This document shows positions 32,902 to 43,039 of a DNA stretch of 64,000 bases, in pieces. The position numbers were made by a program, and so were the translations under genes. The notes beneath the pieces are model-generated. The model did no database searches. It had not been told where the DNA came from and was given only the letters and a program-made list of their open reading frames with translations. The DNA is taken from the NCBI GenBank assembly GCA_029298735.1, contig JANSLP010000124.1:1-64000 (forward strand). Reading direction: 5' to 3'. This DNA comes from Ophiostoma sp. CBS 140.51. Lineage: Eukaryota > Ascomycota > Sordariomycetes > Ophiostomatales > Ophiostomataceae. Position 1 is the first letter of the stretch; each line of letters opens with the position of its first letter.

Positions 32902-35283
32902 CTACCACGCACCCGACAGTGTCACAGACTGACCTGGCTGGAGCGTCACCGTAATCTCACCCGATCCGCTCTGCAGTCTCGCGGACGGAATACGCACCGT
33001 CCGTGCCTGTGCCTCTGCCACATTGGACGACAGCGACAGCACAGCCTCGACCAGCTTGCCATCCTTCCACTGCAGAGAATCGACCGTGACACCGCCACGT
33101 GCCCGCAGGCCACGCACACTGCCACCCTTTTCCCAGGCTGGCAGGAGTGTGGGCAGCAGGTCAATCTTGTCCCCGTCATGGCTTTGGAGGAGCATCTCGG
33201 CGACGGCCGCCGTGAACCCGAAATTGCCGTCAATCTGGAAGGGCGGGTGCGTCGTGAACAAGCTGTTGAGCACCAGCGCGCCCAGCATCTTTTGGATACC
33301 CGCCTGGGCGGCCTCGGCGTCGCGCAGACGCGCGTACTGGCACAGGATCCACGCAAGACTCCAGCTGGTGTGGCCGCCGCCGCCAGCGAGACGGCGCTGC
33401 AGCGTGACCCGCGCGGCATTTTTCAGAGCGTCCGTATCCAAAGAATTGCCCGGATACAGGCCCCACAAGTGGGAAATGTGGCGGTGGCCGGGCTCAGCCT
33501 CTTCGACGTCGTCCTTCCACTCCATGACCTGGCCGTGCTGGCCGATTTGCGGGGTGGGCAGTTTGGCGAGCACGCCTGCGAAGTCGGCCGCCGGTGTTTC
33601 CACATCAAGCAGCTGGCCGGCCTCGACCACGGCCTTGAAGAGCTCCGTCAGAATCTGGCCGTCCCAGGCCGGACCGGCGGCAATGGACGCTACTGTCTGG
33701 GTGCCCAGGACATAGTATGAGTTCTCGGCCGATGAGGAGGGGCTGGTAATCAGCTTGCCGTCGCGTTCCACAAGGAAATCGACAAAGAAAAGTGCGGCAC
33801 TGGCCATGAGCGGGTACGCGCGCTTCAAAAACTCCAAGTCACGGCCAAACTTGTAGTGCTCCCACAAATGGGTCATGAACCAGGCGCCCGACAGGTTCCA
33901 AAACGAGCACTGCGGCGCGTCATCCTGCGGGGCTGTGTCGGCCCAAATGTCCGTGTTGTGGTGCATCACCCAGCCGCGGCAGCCGTACATGTCCTGGGCG
34001 GTGCGGGTGCCTCGTTTCGCGACTCTCTCTAGGAAATGGAACAACACCTCATGGGCCTCCGGCAGGTTGGTGACCTCGGCGGGCCAGTAGTTCATCTGGA
34101 TGTTGATGTTGATGGTGTACTTGGAGCCCCACACGGGCATATGGTCGCGGTTCCAGATGCCCTGGAGGTTGGCCGGCAAGCCCGAAAGCGAGCAGCTAAT
34201 CAACAAGTAACGGCCAAAGTGGAAGAGCAGGGCCGACAGGCCATTGTCAATGTTGCCGGCCTTGACATTGCTGATGCGCTGGTCGAGGGGGACAAGCGCT
34301 TGACTTTTAGTGTCAGAGCTGGGCTCCAACTGCAGCTCCACACGGTCGTAGAGTGCACTAAACGAGGCGACGTGGGCATCGCGCAGCTGCTGCCACGATT
34401 TCTGTGCGGCCGCAGCCAGGCGGTCTTGCACAGCACCGCCGGCACTCGGGTTGCGGAAGGTCGTCTCGCCCGAAATCAGGACGACGACACGGCTGCCGGC
34501 CTTGGCTGACACGGTAATGTGCGCACCCGACGTGTCGACCTCGCTCTTGTTGTCACCATCTTCCACAAAGACACGTACACCCAGCGCATACTCGACCGCA
34601 CCGCCGCCGCCCATGCTGCCCGTAATCATTTGGCCAGCATCAACCTCAACGTGGGTGTCGAAACGCTGGTTGATGGCACGGTCCCACTCGGGGTGGTCGC
34701 CTCTGTTCAACCGAATCTTGAATTGTATGGGGGCATCCTCCGAGGTGATGCTGGCTACCATGACCTGGTCGGTGACACTGGAAAAGATTTCGCGGCGGTG
34801 GTGCGCACCGCCAAACTTGTAGTCGACCGAGGCAATGCCCGTGTGCAGGTCCAGCTGGCGGCGGTACTCGGTCGGCGATTTGGTCAGGTCGTGGGAAAAC
34901 AAATTTTCAAACATAGGGATACCCGAAACACGGATATCGTCGCCGGCCGGGTCCTGGCCGTGACCAAACGTCAGGTAGACATCGCCCAGAGGCTCGTAGT
35001 GCCGGAGCGAGCGTGGGCGGCTCGTCATGGACTTGAGGACGAGTGCTTCGGCCTCGCGCATCTTGTTGGCATCAATGAGCTCCCGAATTCTGGGGAGGCT
35101 TTCTTTGGCCAACGGGTTGACACGCTCTTGCGGGCCGCCGTACCACACCGAGTCCTCATTGATCCAGAGGCGCTCGACGTCCGTCGTGCCGCGGACCATG
35201 GCGCCGAGCCGGCCGTTGCCAATGGGCGTGGCATCGTCCCAGAGGTTGGCCGGCTTGTCGTAGTAGAGTGTGTGTTCAGCCAT
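32902..35283 (-). CDS. GH95 alpha-L-fucosidase without signal peptide
   Basis: Glycoside hydrolase family 95, inverting alpha-1,2-L-fucosidase that frees L-fucose from fucosylated glycans. Single exon, 793 residues from MAEHTLYYDKPA. The N-terminal beta domain starts with PANLWDDATPIGNGRLGAMV and ERLWINEDSVWYGGP, family signatures. The (alpha/alpha)6 part has NINIQMNYWPAEV (residues about 389-401, active-site Asn pair), a Glu in SSAENSYYV (about 518) as candidate general acid, HRHISHLWGLYPGN, and QIDGNFGF (about 684) with the conserved Asp. The N terminus is polar and family-like from residue 6, so no secretion signal. An in-frame extension to 35496 has no signal peptide either. This suggests hydrolysis inside the cell. 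Confidence 0.93.
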   Translation of the reverse strand: MAEHTLYYDKPANLWDDATPIGNGRLGAMVRGTTDVERLWINEDSVWYGGPQERVNPLAKESLPRIRELIDANKMREAEALVLKSMTSRPRSLRHYEPLGDVYLTFGHGQDPAGDDIRVSGIPMFENLFSHDLTKSPTEYRRQLDLHTGIASVDYKFGGAHHRREIFSSVTDQVMVASITSEDAPIQFKIRLNRGDHPEWDRAINQRFDTHVEVDAGQMITGSMGGGGAVEYALGVRVFVEDGDNKSEVDTSGAHITVSAKAGSRVVVLISGETTFRNPSAGGAVQDRLAAAAQKSWQQLRDAHVASFSALYDRVELQLEPSSDTKSQALVPLDQRISNVKAGNIDNGLSALLFHFGRYLLISCSLSGLPANLQGIWNRDHMPVWGSKYTININIQMNYWPAEVTNLPEAHEVLFHFLERVAKRGTRTAQDMYGCRGWVMHHNTDIWADTAPQDDAPQCSFWNLSGAWFMTHLWEHYKFGRDLEFLKRAYPLMASAALFFVDFLVERDGKLITSPSSSAENSYYVLGTQTVASIAAGPAWDGQILTELFKAVVEAGQLLDVETPAADFAGVLAKLPTPQIGQHGQVMEWKDDVEEAEPGHRHISHLWGLYPGNSLDTDALKNAARVTLQRRLAGGGGHTSWSLAWILCQYARLRDAEAAQAGIQKMLGALVLNSLFTTHPPFQIDGNFGFTAAVAEMLLQSHDGDKIDLLPTLLPAWEKGGSVRGLRARGGVTVDSLQWKDGKLVEAVLSLSSNVAEAQARTVRIPSARLQSGSGEITVTLQPGQSVTLSGAW

Positions 35284-35587
35284 GTTAGGTGGGGAGAGGG
35301 AGGAAGGAGTGTTGAGTAAGAAGATGGGAGGATAGGGCTGGAGTGTTGCTGGGAAGAAGGGTCTTGGATGTTCACAGTTGAAAAAAGTACTGATCCTGAC
35401 GTCCCTCGTTATCAACAAATATCCTCCACGAACTGACAGGTGCCCAGTGACATACCCCGCACGAACACGTCTCCGATCGAAGTCAGGATGGACCAAAAAG
35501 AAAAGACAAAAGAAGGGGGCTCTGGATCAACATGACGATGGTGGATGCCAAGGAGTGGAGACCAGGAACTACTAAGAAACTACGAGA

Positions 35588-35595
35588 CGGTTAAT
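35588..35595 (+). promoter_or_regulatory. AraR-type box CGGTTAAT
   Basis: Fits the Aspergillus AraR consensus CGGDTAAW. It lies about 305 bp upstream of the fucosidase ATG, next to the gene for an XlnR/AraR-like factor. An 8-mer with degeneracy is expected by chance every few kilobases, so this is suggestive only. Confidence 0.35.
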
Positions 35596-35611
35596 TGAAA
35601 TGGGCCGTCAA

Positions 35612-35617
35612 GGCTAA
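35612..35617 (+). promoter_or_regulatory. XlnR-type box GGCTAA
   Basis: Core XlnR motif, 17 bp from the AraR-type box, upstream of the fucosidase gene. Short, hence weak evidence. Confidence 0.3.
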
Positions 35618-35786
35618 CAATTACGAGGCGGATATTTAAGCAGAAGACTAACACCCGAAATGAACCGGCCTGAATGAAGCGACGTCTGCTGGAGATATTT
35701 CCGTGAATTACGAGCACGGCAAATCTCTGGTAATTGATGTCGTGAATCATGAGTACAATTATTTACAATTATGTATTACATTTTAT

Positions 35787-38092
35787 TTACACAGCCAGAC
35801 CCGTAAATCCATTGCTCCACCGGTACAGAGACAGCGCGCGCCGTCGCGCTTGGCTCTCGTCGACGTGCGACGCGTTGCCCACATGGCGCACATGGACATG
35901 TCGGACATTGCGCACGCTGTTGAGAGTGGACCGCAGGGCTTTGCGGAACTGCTTTTGGAACTCCGTGTTGAGCGTCACGACACACACCTCGTGGGCGCGA
36001 ATGATGGTCTCGCAGGCGCGCTCAACCGATTCGTTGAGGCCGACTTGCGGCATTCTGTCGGCAAACAGGAGCAAAATAAAGCTGCCATGCAGCAAATAGA
36101 TGCCAAACAAGTACGGCATAAACGCCAACTCTGGATCGCACCGCAGAATTCGGGACACGGCATCCGATGCGGCAATGGAGTGGGCGGCGCACTTATTGAA
36201 GCCGGCCGACGAGATCCAGCCGTCCTTATTTTCGAGCATACTCACGGCATCCCATTTGCCATGAAGCAGGACGTGCAGGACATGCATGATGAACGTGCTG
36301 TAGGCCGTGACGAGACGAAGTTGTGTCTGTGAAGGGGACGACATGGAGAAGGACTCCGGGCTGGAGGCGTGTGGACTGTTGCTGCTGGCTTGTGGATCAA
36401 GGTCGGCCAAGCTGCGGGCGTAATCATCAAGGACAGATTCGACAAGTGCCGTGTTGCGCGTGTGGTTCTGGTCCTCGTCGAGCTCGTCGACCAAGTTGCG
36501 GCCAAAGCGTGGGTGGCACTTTTGGCGATGCAACAGAATAACATCACCGAGGATGGTCATGAGTGGCAAGAAGTACTCGAAAAAGCCCGTACCGGTGGCC
36601 ACGGTGGGTGGTCCAAACAGTCGTGGACTCTGATGCGTGTTTGCCATCTCTGTATCTTGCATTGCCTCCCATGCTGCATCCGGCAGTGGACGATACAGCT
36701 GGCACTCGTCATCGAGGATAGAGAGTGGCGAGTTGAAGGACAATCCGAGATGCCGGTCGAGACAGAAGAGCAGCCAAAAGACGCGTCGGTTCTCTTCCTG
36801 CACTTCGGCCACACTCAAACCCAACCGGGTCGCCATGCACGGCCGGCATTGGCACGTGGCATGCCGTGCGCAGGCAAACAGCACGGCCGCACTGTCGATG
36901 CTGTCACCGTCTTCATCATCGTCACCGACAGATACGTCTTCTCGGTTAAGGCCCAATGACCTGGCCAACCTCAGTGCCTTGTCCCACCACCGGAAACAAT
37001 CCGTCTTGCAGTCGCCGCCCGACACGACAATGGTGATGAGTATCAACACCAGCACATCGTCGATCCGTGGCCCCTCCTCGTCCCTGTTCTGCTCGTGCTC
37101 TTCAATCAACTGGAACATGACTTGTCGCAAGTCCCCACAGACGCGTGCCTTTTGGCTTGGTAAGAGGAAGAGACTGTCGGCAGCTTGTGCACTCGTCCAC
37201 AACATTGTTACCAGCAGGGCCGGACTTGTCCGTCGTGGATTGTCCTGCTTTAGGACGGACGACCTTCGCAGCACCCGTGTCAAGATGTATGGTGATGCAC
37301 ATTGGAACAGTGATCCGCCCGGCTCGACAAAGTAGAGTTGGAGGAGTTCACTAGCTAGGTCAGCATCGATGATGCGGTCGAGACGTGGCAGGACGGGTTC
37401 GAGGCAGGCAAAGCGAGGACGGGTAGGCCGTGAAGGTTGCGGAGGTGGTGGCCGTCGTGGAGTAGTAAAGGAGATGCGTCGGTCATCAGGAACGGCAGTG
37501 TGGGTAGCACTCGGCAGTGTGGCTAGAAGTGTGGCGGCAAGGTGAGACGGTGAGGCTTCCGTCGTCGAATGTGGACTGGGTCCATGTGAGCTCAGAGCCT
37601 GTGGGCTTGGACCTTCTCGGTAGCCCCAAAAGTATGGATCTGGTGCTGAGACTGTGTTTGTGCTCAAGATATCGGCCAATGCCGAGTTGTGACTGTGATT
37701 GTGGTTGTGTTCGTGGTCCGCCTCGGACGGCGTATCGTATCCGGCACTCTCTCGAGCAGTCCCATTCTGGAGTGGAAGACTTTGCCGCGGCTGTCCATTG
37801 CCGTTCTGTCCAGATCCAGGTCCAGATCCAGACACAGACCCAGGTTTGCGGCCTCGCTTTGCAACATGCCGCGCATAGTTGCAACTGCGACTGTATTCCT
37901 CGCAGCGACGGCTATTTCGTCAGTATGCTATATCCTCCTATCTCATGAAGGGCAGTGATGGACCTACCAAGGCTGCCGTCCATCACAGCGGGCTCGCAGA
38001 CTGCTGCACGAGTCACACGCACGCCGGGTTCTGCGGCGTCCTCCGACTACCGGACCTACATATACATGCTCATCGGCCGTATGCGTGGTCAT
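35787..38092 (-). CDS. XlnR/AraR-like Zn2Cys6 transcription factor
   Basis: Two exons, 38092-37968 and 37911-35787, joined through a 56-nt intron (GTAGGT, ACTGAC branch site, AATAG). The splice lies inside the zinc cluster and completes a perfect C-x2-C-x6-C-x5-C-x2-C-x6-C (CDSCSSLRARC, CRRCEEYSRSC) followed by RHVAKRGRKPG. Product 749 residues. Without exon 1 the protein would lack its DNA-binding domain. The C terminus (YLFGIYLLHGSFILLLFADRM, RACETIIRAHEVCVVTLNTEFQ, ALSLYRW) is the XlnR/AraR/RhaR signature. Such factors activate pentose and related sugar catabolism, so a role as regulator of the neighbouring fucose genes is a fair inference. An XlnR-like box lies in the promoter shared with the dehydratase gene. 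Confidence 0.9.
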
Positions 38093-39050
38093 CTTGGAAT
38101 CAATCCGTGAAACATTTGTCGGAAATGTGACAAATGAGATTTGTTGTGGGGAAAACGTGGAGATGCGGATGTCTGGGGGAAGGGGATGTGCGATGACTCT
38201 GGGATTACCCAGAAAAACGTGGAAAACGCGGAGGAAAGAATTGGGCGCAGGGTATTTGGGTATTTGGGATATTCAGAGTATTTCTGAAATTCAGCGACGC
38301 ATCACAAGCGTTGAGGAAGTACGGAGTACTGTGTAGGAACAGAAGACGGAAAGTTCCTAACCTCCTATTTCACGACGGCTAAATAAAAGGCGACGGGAAA
38401 TAAAACCTCGCACCTCCGCATGACTATTGGCTTGTCTTTTGGGTTTCTCCACCAAAACCCCATCTCCTTGCCCCATTCTTCCATCTCTTGGCAGTCCTCA
38501 TGGTCTCCCCAGTGAATCGGGCATGGATCGGCCTCCGCACCAACAGCCTACGCGGGGCTTTTTCTACTTGGCGACGAGAATCCAGAATTCAGACGCTCTC
38601 AAAGACTTTTTGACTGAATCTGCCAGCGGCAAAGCGCTTCCAACCGCCTTGAAAGGAGAAGGGAGGAGGCGCCTCGTGTCGGTTGACAGCCCTCGTGGAC
38701 GCTGGCGCGTCACCAGGGGAAAAGAATTAGCCTGCCGACGGGATATTTCATCGTTCACACTTTTCAAAAGCATGTGCACCGTCCGCCTAATTTTTACGTC
38801 CGTTTAATTTCTGATCGCGACCCCAAACTTGTATGGAGACTTTCTTCAACGTCCTTCTTCGGGGCCCCTCATCAGGAGTTGTTCTTTATCGAAGCTCTTA
38901 TCTTTGCGTCATTGTGAATCATTGGGCTTGGAGACGTTTTTATATAGAATGTCGTAATGCTGTAGTATTAACTGGATCATCGTGTGTCTTGTTGACTTGT
39001 CTCAAGTAATTGTTGTTTACCAATTGTCGCATACTACCTCACAACGCACA
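38093..39050. other. Divergent promoter: regulator / L-fuconate dehydratase
   Basis: 958 bp between divergent starts. Contains an XlnR/AraR-like box at 38376. A 126-codon frame at 38427-38807 has no recognisable features. Confidence 0.55.
38376..38384 (+). promoter_or_regulatory. XlnR-type box CGGCTAAAT
   Basis: Matches the XlnR core GGCTAA(A) within the divergent promoter of the XlnR/AraR-like regulator (about 285 bp upstream of its ATG) and the dehydratase gene. Could serve autoregulation. Short motif, chance match possible. Confidence 0.35.
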
Positions 39051-40535
39051 ATGGTCGTCATTAAGAGCATCGCATCACGAGATGTGCGCACGCCGGTACT
39101 TTTCTGCACTTGAAACTAAAACAACGTTTGATCGCAAGCTCTAATCTGACCGTCGCCTTTCTGTAGACATCCCTCGACAAGACGGGATCCGATGGCATGA
39201 ATTTGTCGCCCGACTACTCAGCCGCCTTTTGCATCATCACGACCGACTCTGAATTCACGGGTCATGGCATGACTTTCACGATTGGCCGCGGCAATGAGCT
39301 GGTGTGCGGAGCCATTGACTTGCTCGCACCGCTGGTGGTGGGCAAGCCGCTCGACGAGTTGACGGCGGACTGGGGCAAGACGTGGCGCTACCTGACGTCC
39401 GACTCGCAGCTGCGCTGGATCGGTCCGGACAAGGGCGTCATCCATCTGGCACTCGGTGCCTTGGTGAATGCGCTCTGGGACCTGTGGGCCAAGACTCTCG
39501 GAAAACCCGTCTGGAAAGTTGTGGCGGACATGACACCGGAAGAGGTCGTCAAGTGCCTCGATTTCCGGTACATTACGGATGCGTTGACGCCCGAGGAAGC
39601 TGTGGCGTTGTTGACGGAAGCGCGTGCAGGTCGTGAGGACCGCCTGGCCGAGGCCCTGCGGAACGAGGCTGTGCCCGCATACACAACGAGTGCTGGCTGG
39701 CTGGGCTACGGCGAGGACAAGATGCGGTCCCTTTTGAAACAGACCGTCGCCGAGGGGTATCGGTATTTCAAGCTGAAGGTCGGAACCGACTTGGAAGAGG
39801 ACCGGAAACGCCTAACGATAGCACGGGAGGTGCTCGGCTACGACAAGGGAAACACATTGATGGTGGATGCCAACCAAGTGAGTCTCCCGCGCCCTTTACT
39901 TTTATTTCACATCACTAACTCTACAGGTCTGGTCCGTCCCTGAGGCCATTGCGCATATGCAGGCCCTCGCCGAGTTCAAGCCCTGGTTCATCGAGGAGCC
40001 CACATCGCCAGACGACATTTTGGGCCACGCCGCCATCCGTAAGGGTTTGGCCTACACGGCTCACGGTCCCATTGCCGTTGCGACGGGCGAAATGTGCCAG
40101 AACCGCATTGTGTTCAAACAGCTGCTGCAGGCGGGTGCTATCGACGTCCTCCAGATTGATGCCTGTCGTGTCGGTGGCGTCAACGAAGTCTTGACAATTC
40201 TGCTGTTGGCTAAGAAGTTTAACGTGCCCGTCGTCCCTCATTCTGGTGGTATTGGCCTCCCCGAATACACCCAGCATTTGAGCACCATTGACTACATTGT
40301 CGTCAGCGGCCGCAAGAGCGTGCTGGAATACGTCGACCACCTACACGAGCACTTTGTCCACCCGTCACGCGTCGAGAATGGCCACTACGTCACTCCCCTG
40401 GCGGCCGGCTACAGTGTCGAGATGATACCGGAAAGCATGGGCCATTTTACCTATCCGGGCGAGAAGGGCAAGAGCTGGTGGCAGACAGAAGAAGCAAAGG
40501 AGGTCCTGTCCGCACCGCGTGTGCGGCCATTGTAG
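39051..40535 (+). CDS. L-fuconate dehydratase (ENOSF1/FucD type, enolase superfamily)
   Basis: Dehydrates L-fuconate to 2-keto-3-deoxy-L-fuconate. Three exons: 39051-39095 (15 codons), 39167-39877 and 39927-40535; introns carry GTACTT/TGTAG and GTGAGT/CTACAG ends, the second with a CTAAC branch site. The joins DVRTP-TSLDKTGSDGM and DANQ-VWSVPEA match family sequence. Product 454 residues. It aligns along its length with human ENOSF1 and Xanthomonas FucD: SPDYSAAF, SQLRWIGPDKGVIHLA, NALWDLWAKTLGKP. Catalytic features are present: Lys in FKLKVG (about 217-219), metal ligands in MVDANQ (about 249), FIEEP (about 275) and ATGEMCQN (about 306), and the His of VPHSGGIGLPE (about 357). It is convergent with the aldo-keto reductase gene, 292 bp apart. 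Confidence 0.95.
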
Positions 40536-40560
40536 ATGTGGGAAAATATATGCAAATGTT

Positions 40561-40588
40561 TAGAGAATAGAGAATAGAGAATAGAGAA
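40561..40588. repeat. 4 x 7-bp tandem repeat (TAGAGAA)
   Basis: Perfect short tandem repeat in the 3' flank between the convergent dehydratase and aldo-keto reductase genes. Confidence 0.85.
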
Positions 40589-40827
40589 TCAATTTCACAA
40601 CGTATATACTACACACATTCTTTGGCTTTTTCGTGTAGCGGAGAAGCATGCTGTGCTGCTTTACAATATGCCACACTGATTTTAGTGTCTCGAGATGAGT
40701 AAAACATAACATCATATTCCATGTGGGATAAAACACAAGACAAAATGTAACTTGAGAATATGACAGGCTCAAGTACAACATGCTCTGTTGTCTATAATAA
40801 ATTGTCTATGAAACTCTAATTCTTAGA

Positions 40828-41901
40828 TTAAATGGAAGAACGGACACTCTCTTCTGGTGCTCTCTTCCCGGACAGATCAAAGTCCACCCACTCGCCCAGC
40901 ACGGCTCGGACACCGTCAAATAGTGGCTGGTCTCGTGCAAGAGCAGCAATGTCCAGCTCTGTGTACTGGTCCAGGGTTGGACTGGACGTAGTGACCATAT
41001 CTGCCACTTTCAGAATCTGCTTCACGGTGGCCACGTTCTCTTCCAGATCTGACAGACTGCCAGCCCCAGTGATTGTCGTCACAGTAAAGCCATCTCGGCA
41101 ATTCTGCATCGCCTTGGACACGGCATACCGCAGAGCCAATGCTGCCAGTGTCTCCTTCTTGTCGCCCTCCACCCACTGTGCCGCCTGCTGGACAGCTACT
41201 CGCATGCCGGGTGGTGCCGGGTGCCAGTCGCCCGTCCGGCCCGTCGGGATGCCGCCGTTGCGCAGCAGACCAACCGCCAGTGGACTCGAACAAAAGACCG
41301 TGTTGACACCCGCCGCCCGGAACAGATCGAAGCCCCATTGCTCGGCCAAGGTGTTTTGCAGCGTCAGCTGGGCCCAGGTCTGGATAACGTCGAGAGGGCG
41401 GCCGAGCTTGTTGACGACGGCCGTGGCCACGCGGGCAAGCTGGCGCATGTCGTGGCCGGAAATGCCGACACGGCGGATAACGCCGGCCTCTTGGAGGGAG
41501 AACAAAACTTCGACGGCGCCCGCGGCTTGTTCGAGTGAGACAAACTCGACGTCGTGGCAGAACACAACATCGAGGTATGACGTTTGGAAGCGTTCGAGGG
41601 ACCGGGCGACCGATTGGCGGACCCAGGCCGGAGAGTAGTCAAACACGTGTTCCGAGAGTCGGCCGACCTTGGTCATGATGACCATGTCTTGGCGGGCATG
41701 GCGAGAAGTGATGGCCGGGTCGGCTAGGGCGGCACCGAGGAGCTGTTCGGAGGGCTCATAGTAAGGGGAGGTGTCGAACGTGCGGACTCCGAGGTCGAGG
41801 GCGCGCAGGAGGATATCGCGGACGGGCAAAGTCTCCGGGTTCTGGTGCAGCTGGTAGCTGAAGCCGGCACCGCCCATCACCAGCGGGGGTAGTGGTGCCA
41901 T
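40828..41901 (-). CDS. Aldo-keto reductase, candidate L-fucose dehydrogenase
   Basis: 357 residues, single exon. Resembles the L-galactose dehydrogenase/D-arabinose dehydrogenase (yeast Ara2) branch of the aldo-keto reductases, which oxidise the C1 hydroxyl of the sugar to the lactone with NAD(P). The catalytic tetrad is complete: Asp43 and Tyr48 (FDTSPYYEPSEQLLG), Lys78 (MTKVGR) and His116 (VVFCHDVEF). L-fucose, L-galactose and D-arabinose share the same configuration at C2-C4, and yeast Ara enzymes accept L-fucose. With a GH95 fucosidase and L-fuconate dehydratase beside it, L-fucose is the likeliest substrate. Cofactor preference cannot be read from sequence. Confidence 0.87.
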   Translation of the reverse strand: MAPLPPLVMGGAGFSYQLHQNPETLPVRDILLRALDLGVRTFDTSPYYEPSEQLLGAALADPAITSRHARQDMVIMTKVGRLSEHVFDYSPAWVRQSVARSLERFQTSYLDVVFCHDVEFVSLEQAAGAVEVLFSLQEAGVIRRVGISGHDMRQLARVATAVVNKLGRPLDVIQTWAQLTLQNTLAEQWGFDLFRAAGVNTVFCSSPLAVGLLRNGGIPTGRTGDWHPAPPGMRVAVQQAAQWVEGDKKETLAALALRYAVSKAMQNCRDGFTVTTITGAGSLSDLEENVATVKQILKVADMVTTSSPTLDQYTELDIAALARDQPLFDGVRAVLGEWVDFDLSGKRAPEESVRSSI

Positions 41902-43039
41902 GATGGTTTGGGCGAGTTCGGTGAGGGCACAAGGAGGAGGACCAGTAAAATCAAGAATAAGAAATAGAGTGGAACAAGAAACGGGAGCAAAGGCACAAGG
42001 GGAAAGGGAATCGGGTCGAGGATCTTCTATGCACCACCATAGCTTGTTTCGCTCTTGCAGAACTGAGAGTCTCTGTTATGTGTTATGTGTTATGTGTTAT
42101 GTGATGTATTGACCTCTATGTATTCCATATGACCTTTTGGTGTCTGCGTTATCAGTTTACCGAGTTGCACAATCAGCTCCAGTCAGCTGGATTAACACTC
42201 TCTCGACATGCAATTAACTCAGGCCGATTATCTCGGGATGAAGACGGGCGAAACATCTCGAGCGAGGTGGAAGCAAGGGTAGTCTCCACCCAGAAAGGAA
42301 AATAAGACAAATGAGCCGCCGCTTAATTCTTTTATACTAATCCCTCACAATTTGCCGGCCAAGACACGTAAATACCCGTTGTTTAGAGACCACTGTCGCA
42401 CTAACAGAAGCTAACGATGCACACAACACACGACGCGAATGCTCTTGACTAGTCAGCTGAACGGCCTCGCCCGCAATATTCCCAGTTTTCTTCGGTTCAC
42501 TTGGTGGCTGTCTAGGGTGTTCCCAGAGTTTTCCAAGAGCTTCTCTTGTTTCTCCCAGTGTGTTCCCCGTACTCGTATTCCCAGTTTTCCCCAGACCCCC
42601 ATACGCACAAATCCCCAATTTCAGCTAGCGACCCCAGGATCATGAGCCACGAGAGGGACAGGGGGTGAACGTGAACAAACAGGAACATGAGCCGAGACCG
42701 AAGAAAAATAGACGAAAAAAGAAGAATAGACCAAAACATCGAAAAGACGGAAAATTGACGGCAGATGGTCTGGGGAAGCTGTCAGCGAGGCCTTGTCACA
42801 ACACGCAACTCTACGACTTGCAGATCTGCATATATGATCACAACATCTTCTCCTCTGTTTGGGTAGTCCTTCTTTTTCTTTTCAGTCTGCATCTCCATCT
42901 CACTCCCTTCCTTCCAGAGTCTTCTAGACTCGGTCTTTTTTTGTCTCTCTCTTTTCTTTTCTTTTCAGTATTCTTCACGGTACTTTCAACTCCCCCTTCC
43001 TTTCATTCTCATCCTTCACTCCCACACACCAACCCCATC
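41902..43039. other. Divergent promoter: aldo-keto reductase / sugar porter
   Basis: 1.1 kb between divergent starts, with a tandem repeat at 42076 and a CT-rich leader (about 42840-43035) directly upstream of the porter ATG. No separate gene seen. Confidence 0.55.
42076..42103. repeat. 4 x 7-bp tandem repeat (TTATGTG)
   Basis: Four perfect copies, about 175 bp upstream of the aldo-keto reductase start. Confidence 0.85.

Larger units (their letters stand above)
35284..35786. other. Fucosidase promoter region
   Basis: 503 bp between the fucosidase start and the stop of the XlnR/AraR-like regulator, both on the minus strand. Contains two XlnR/AraR-type boxes (separate entries). Confidence 0.5.

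Noticed and set aside
38427..38807. 126-codon frame in the regulator/dehydratase promoter
   Set aside because: No family resemblance, proline- and arginine-rich without structure, lies in a divergent promoter.
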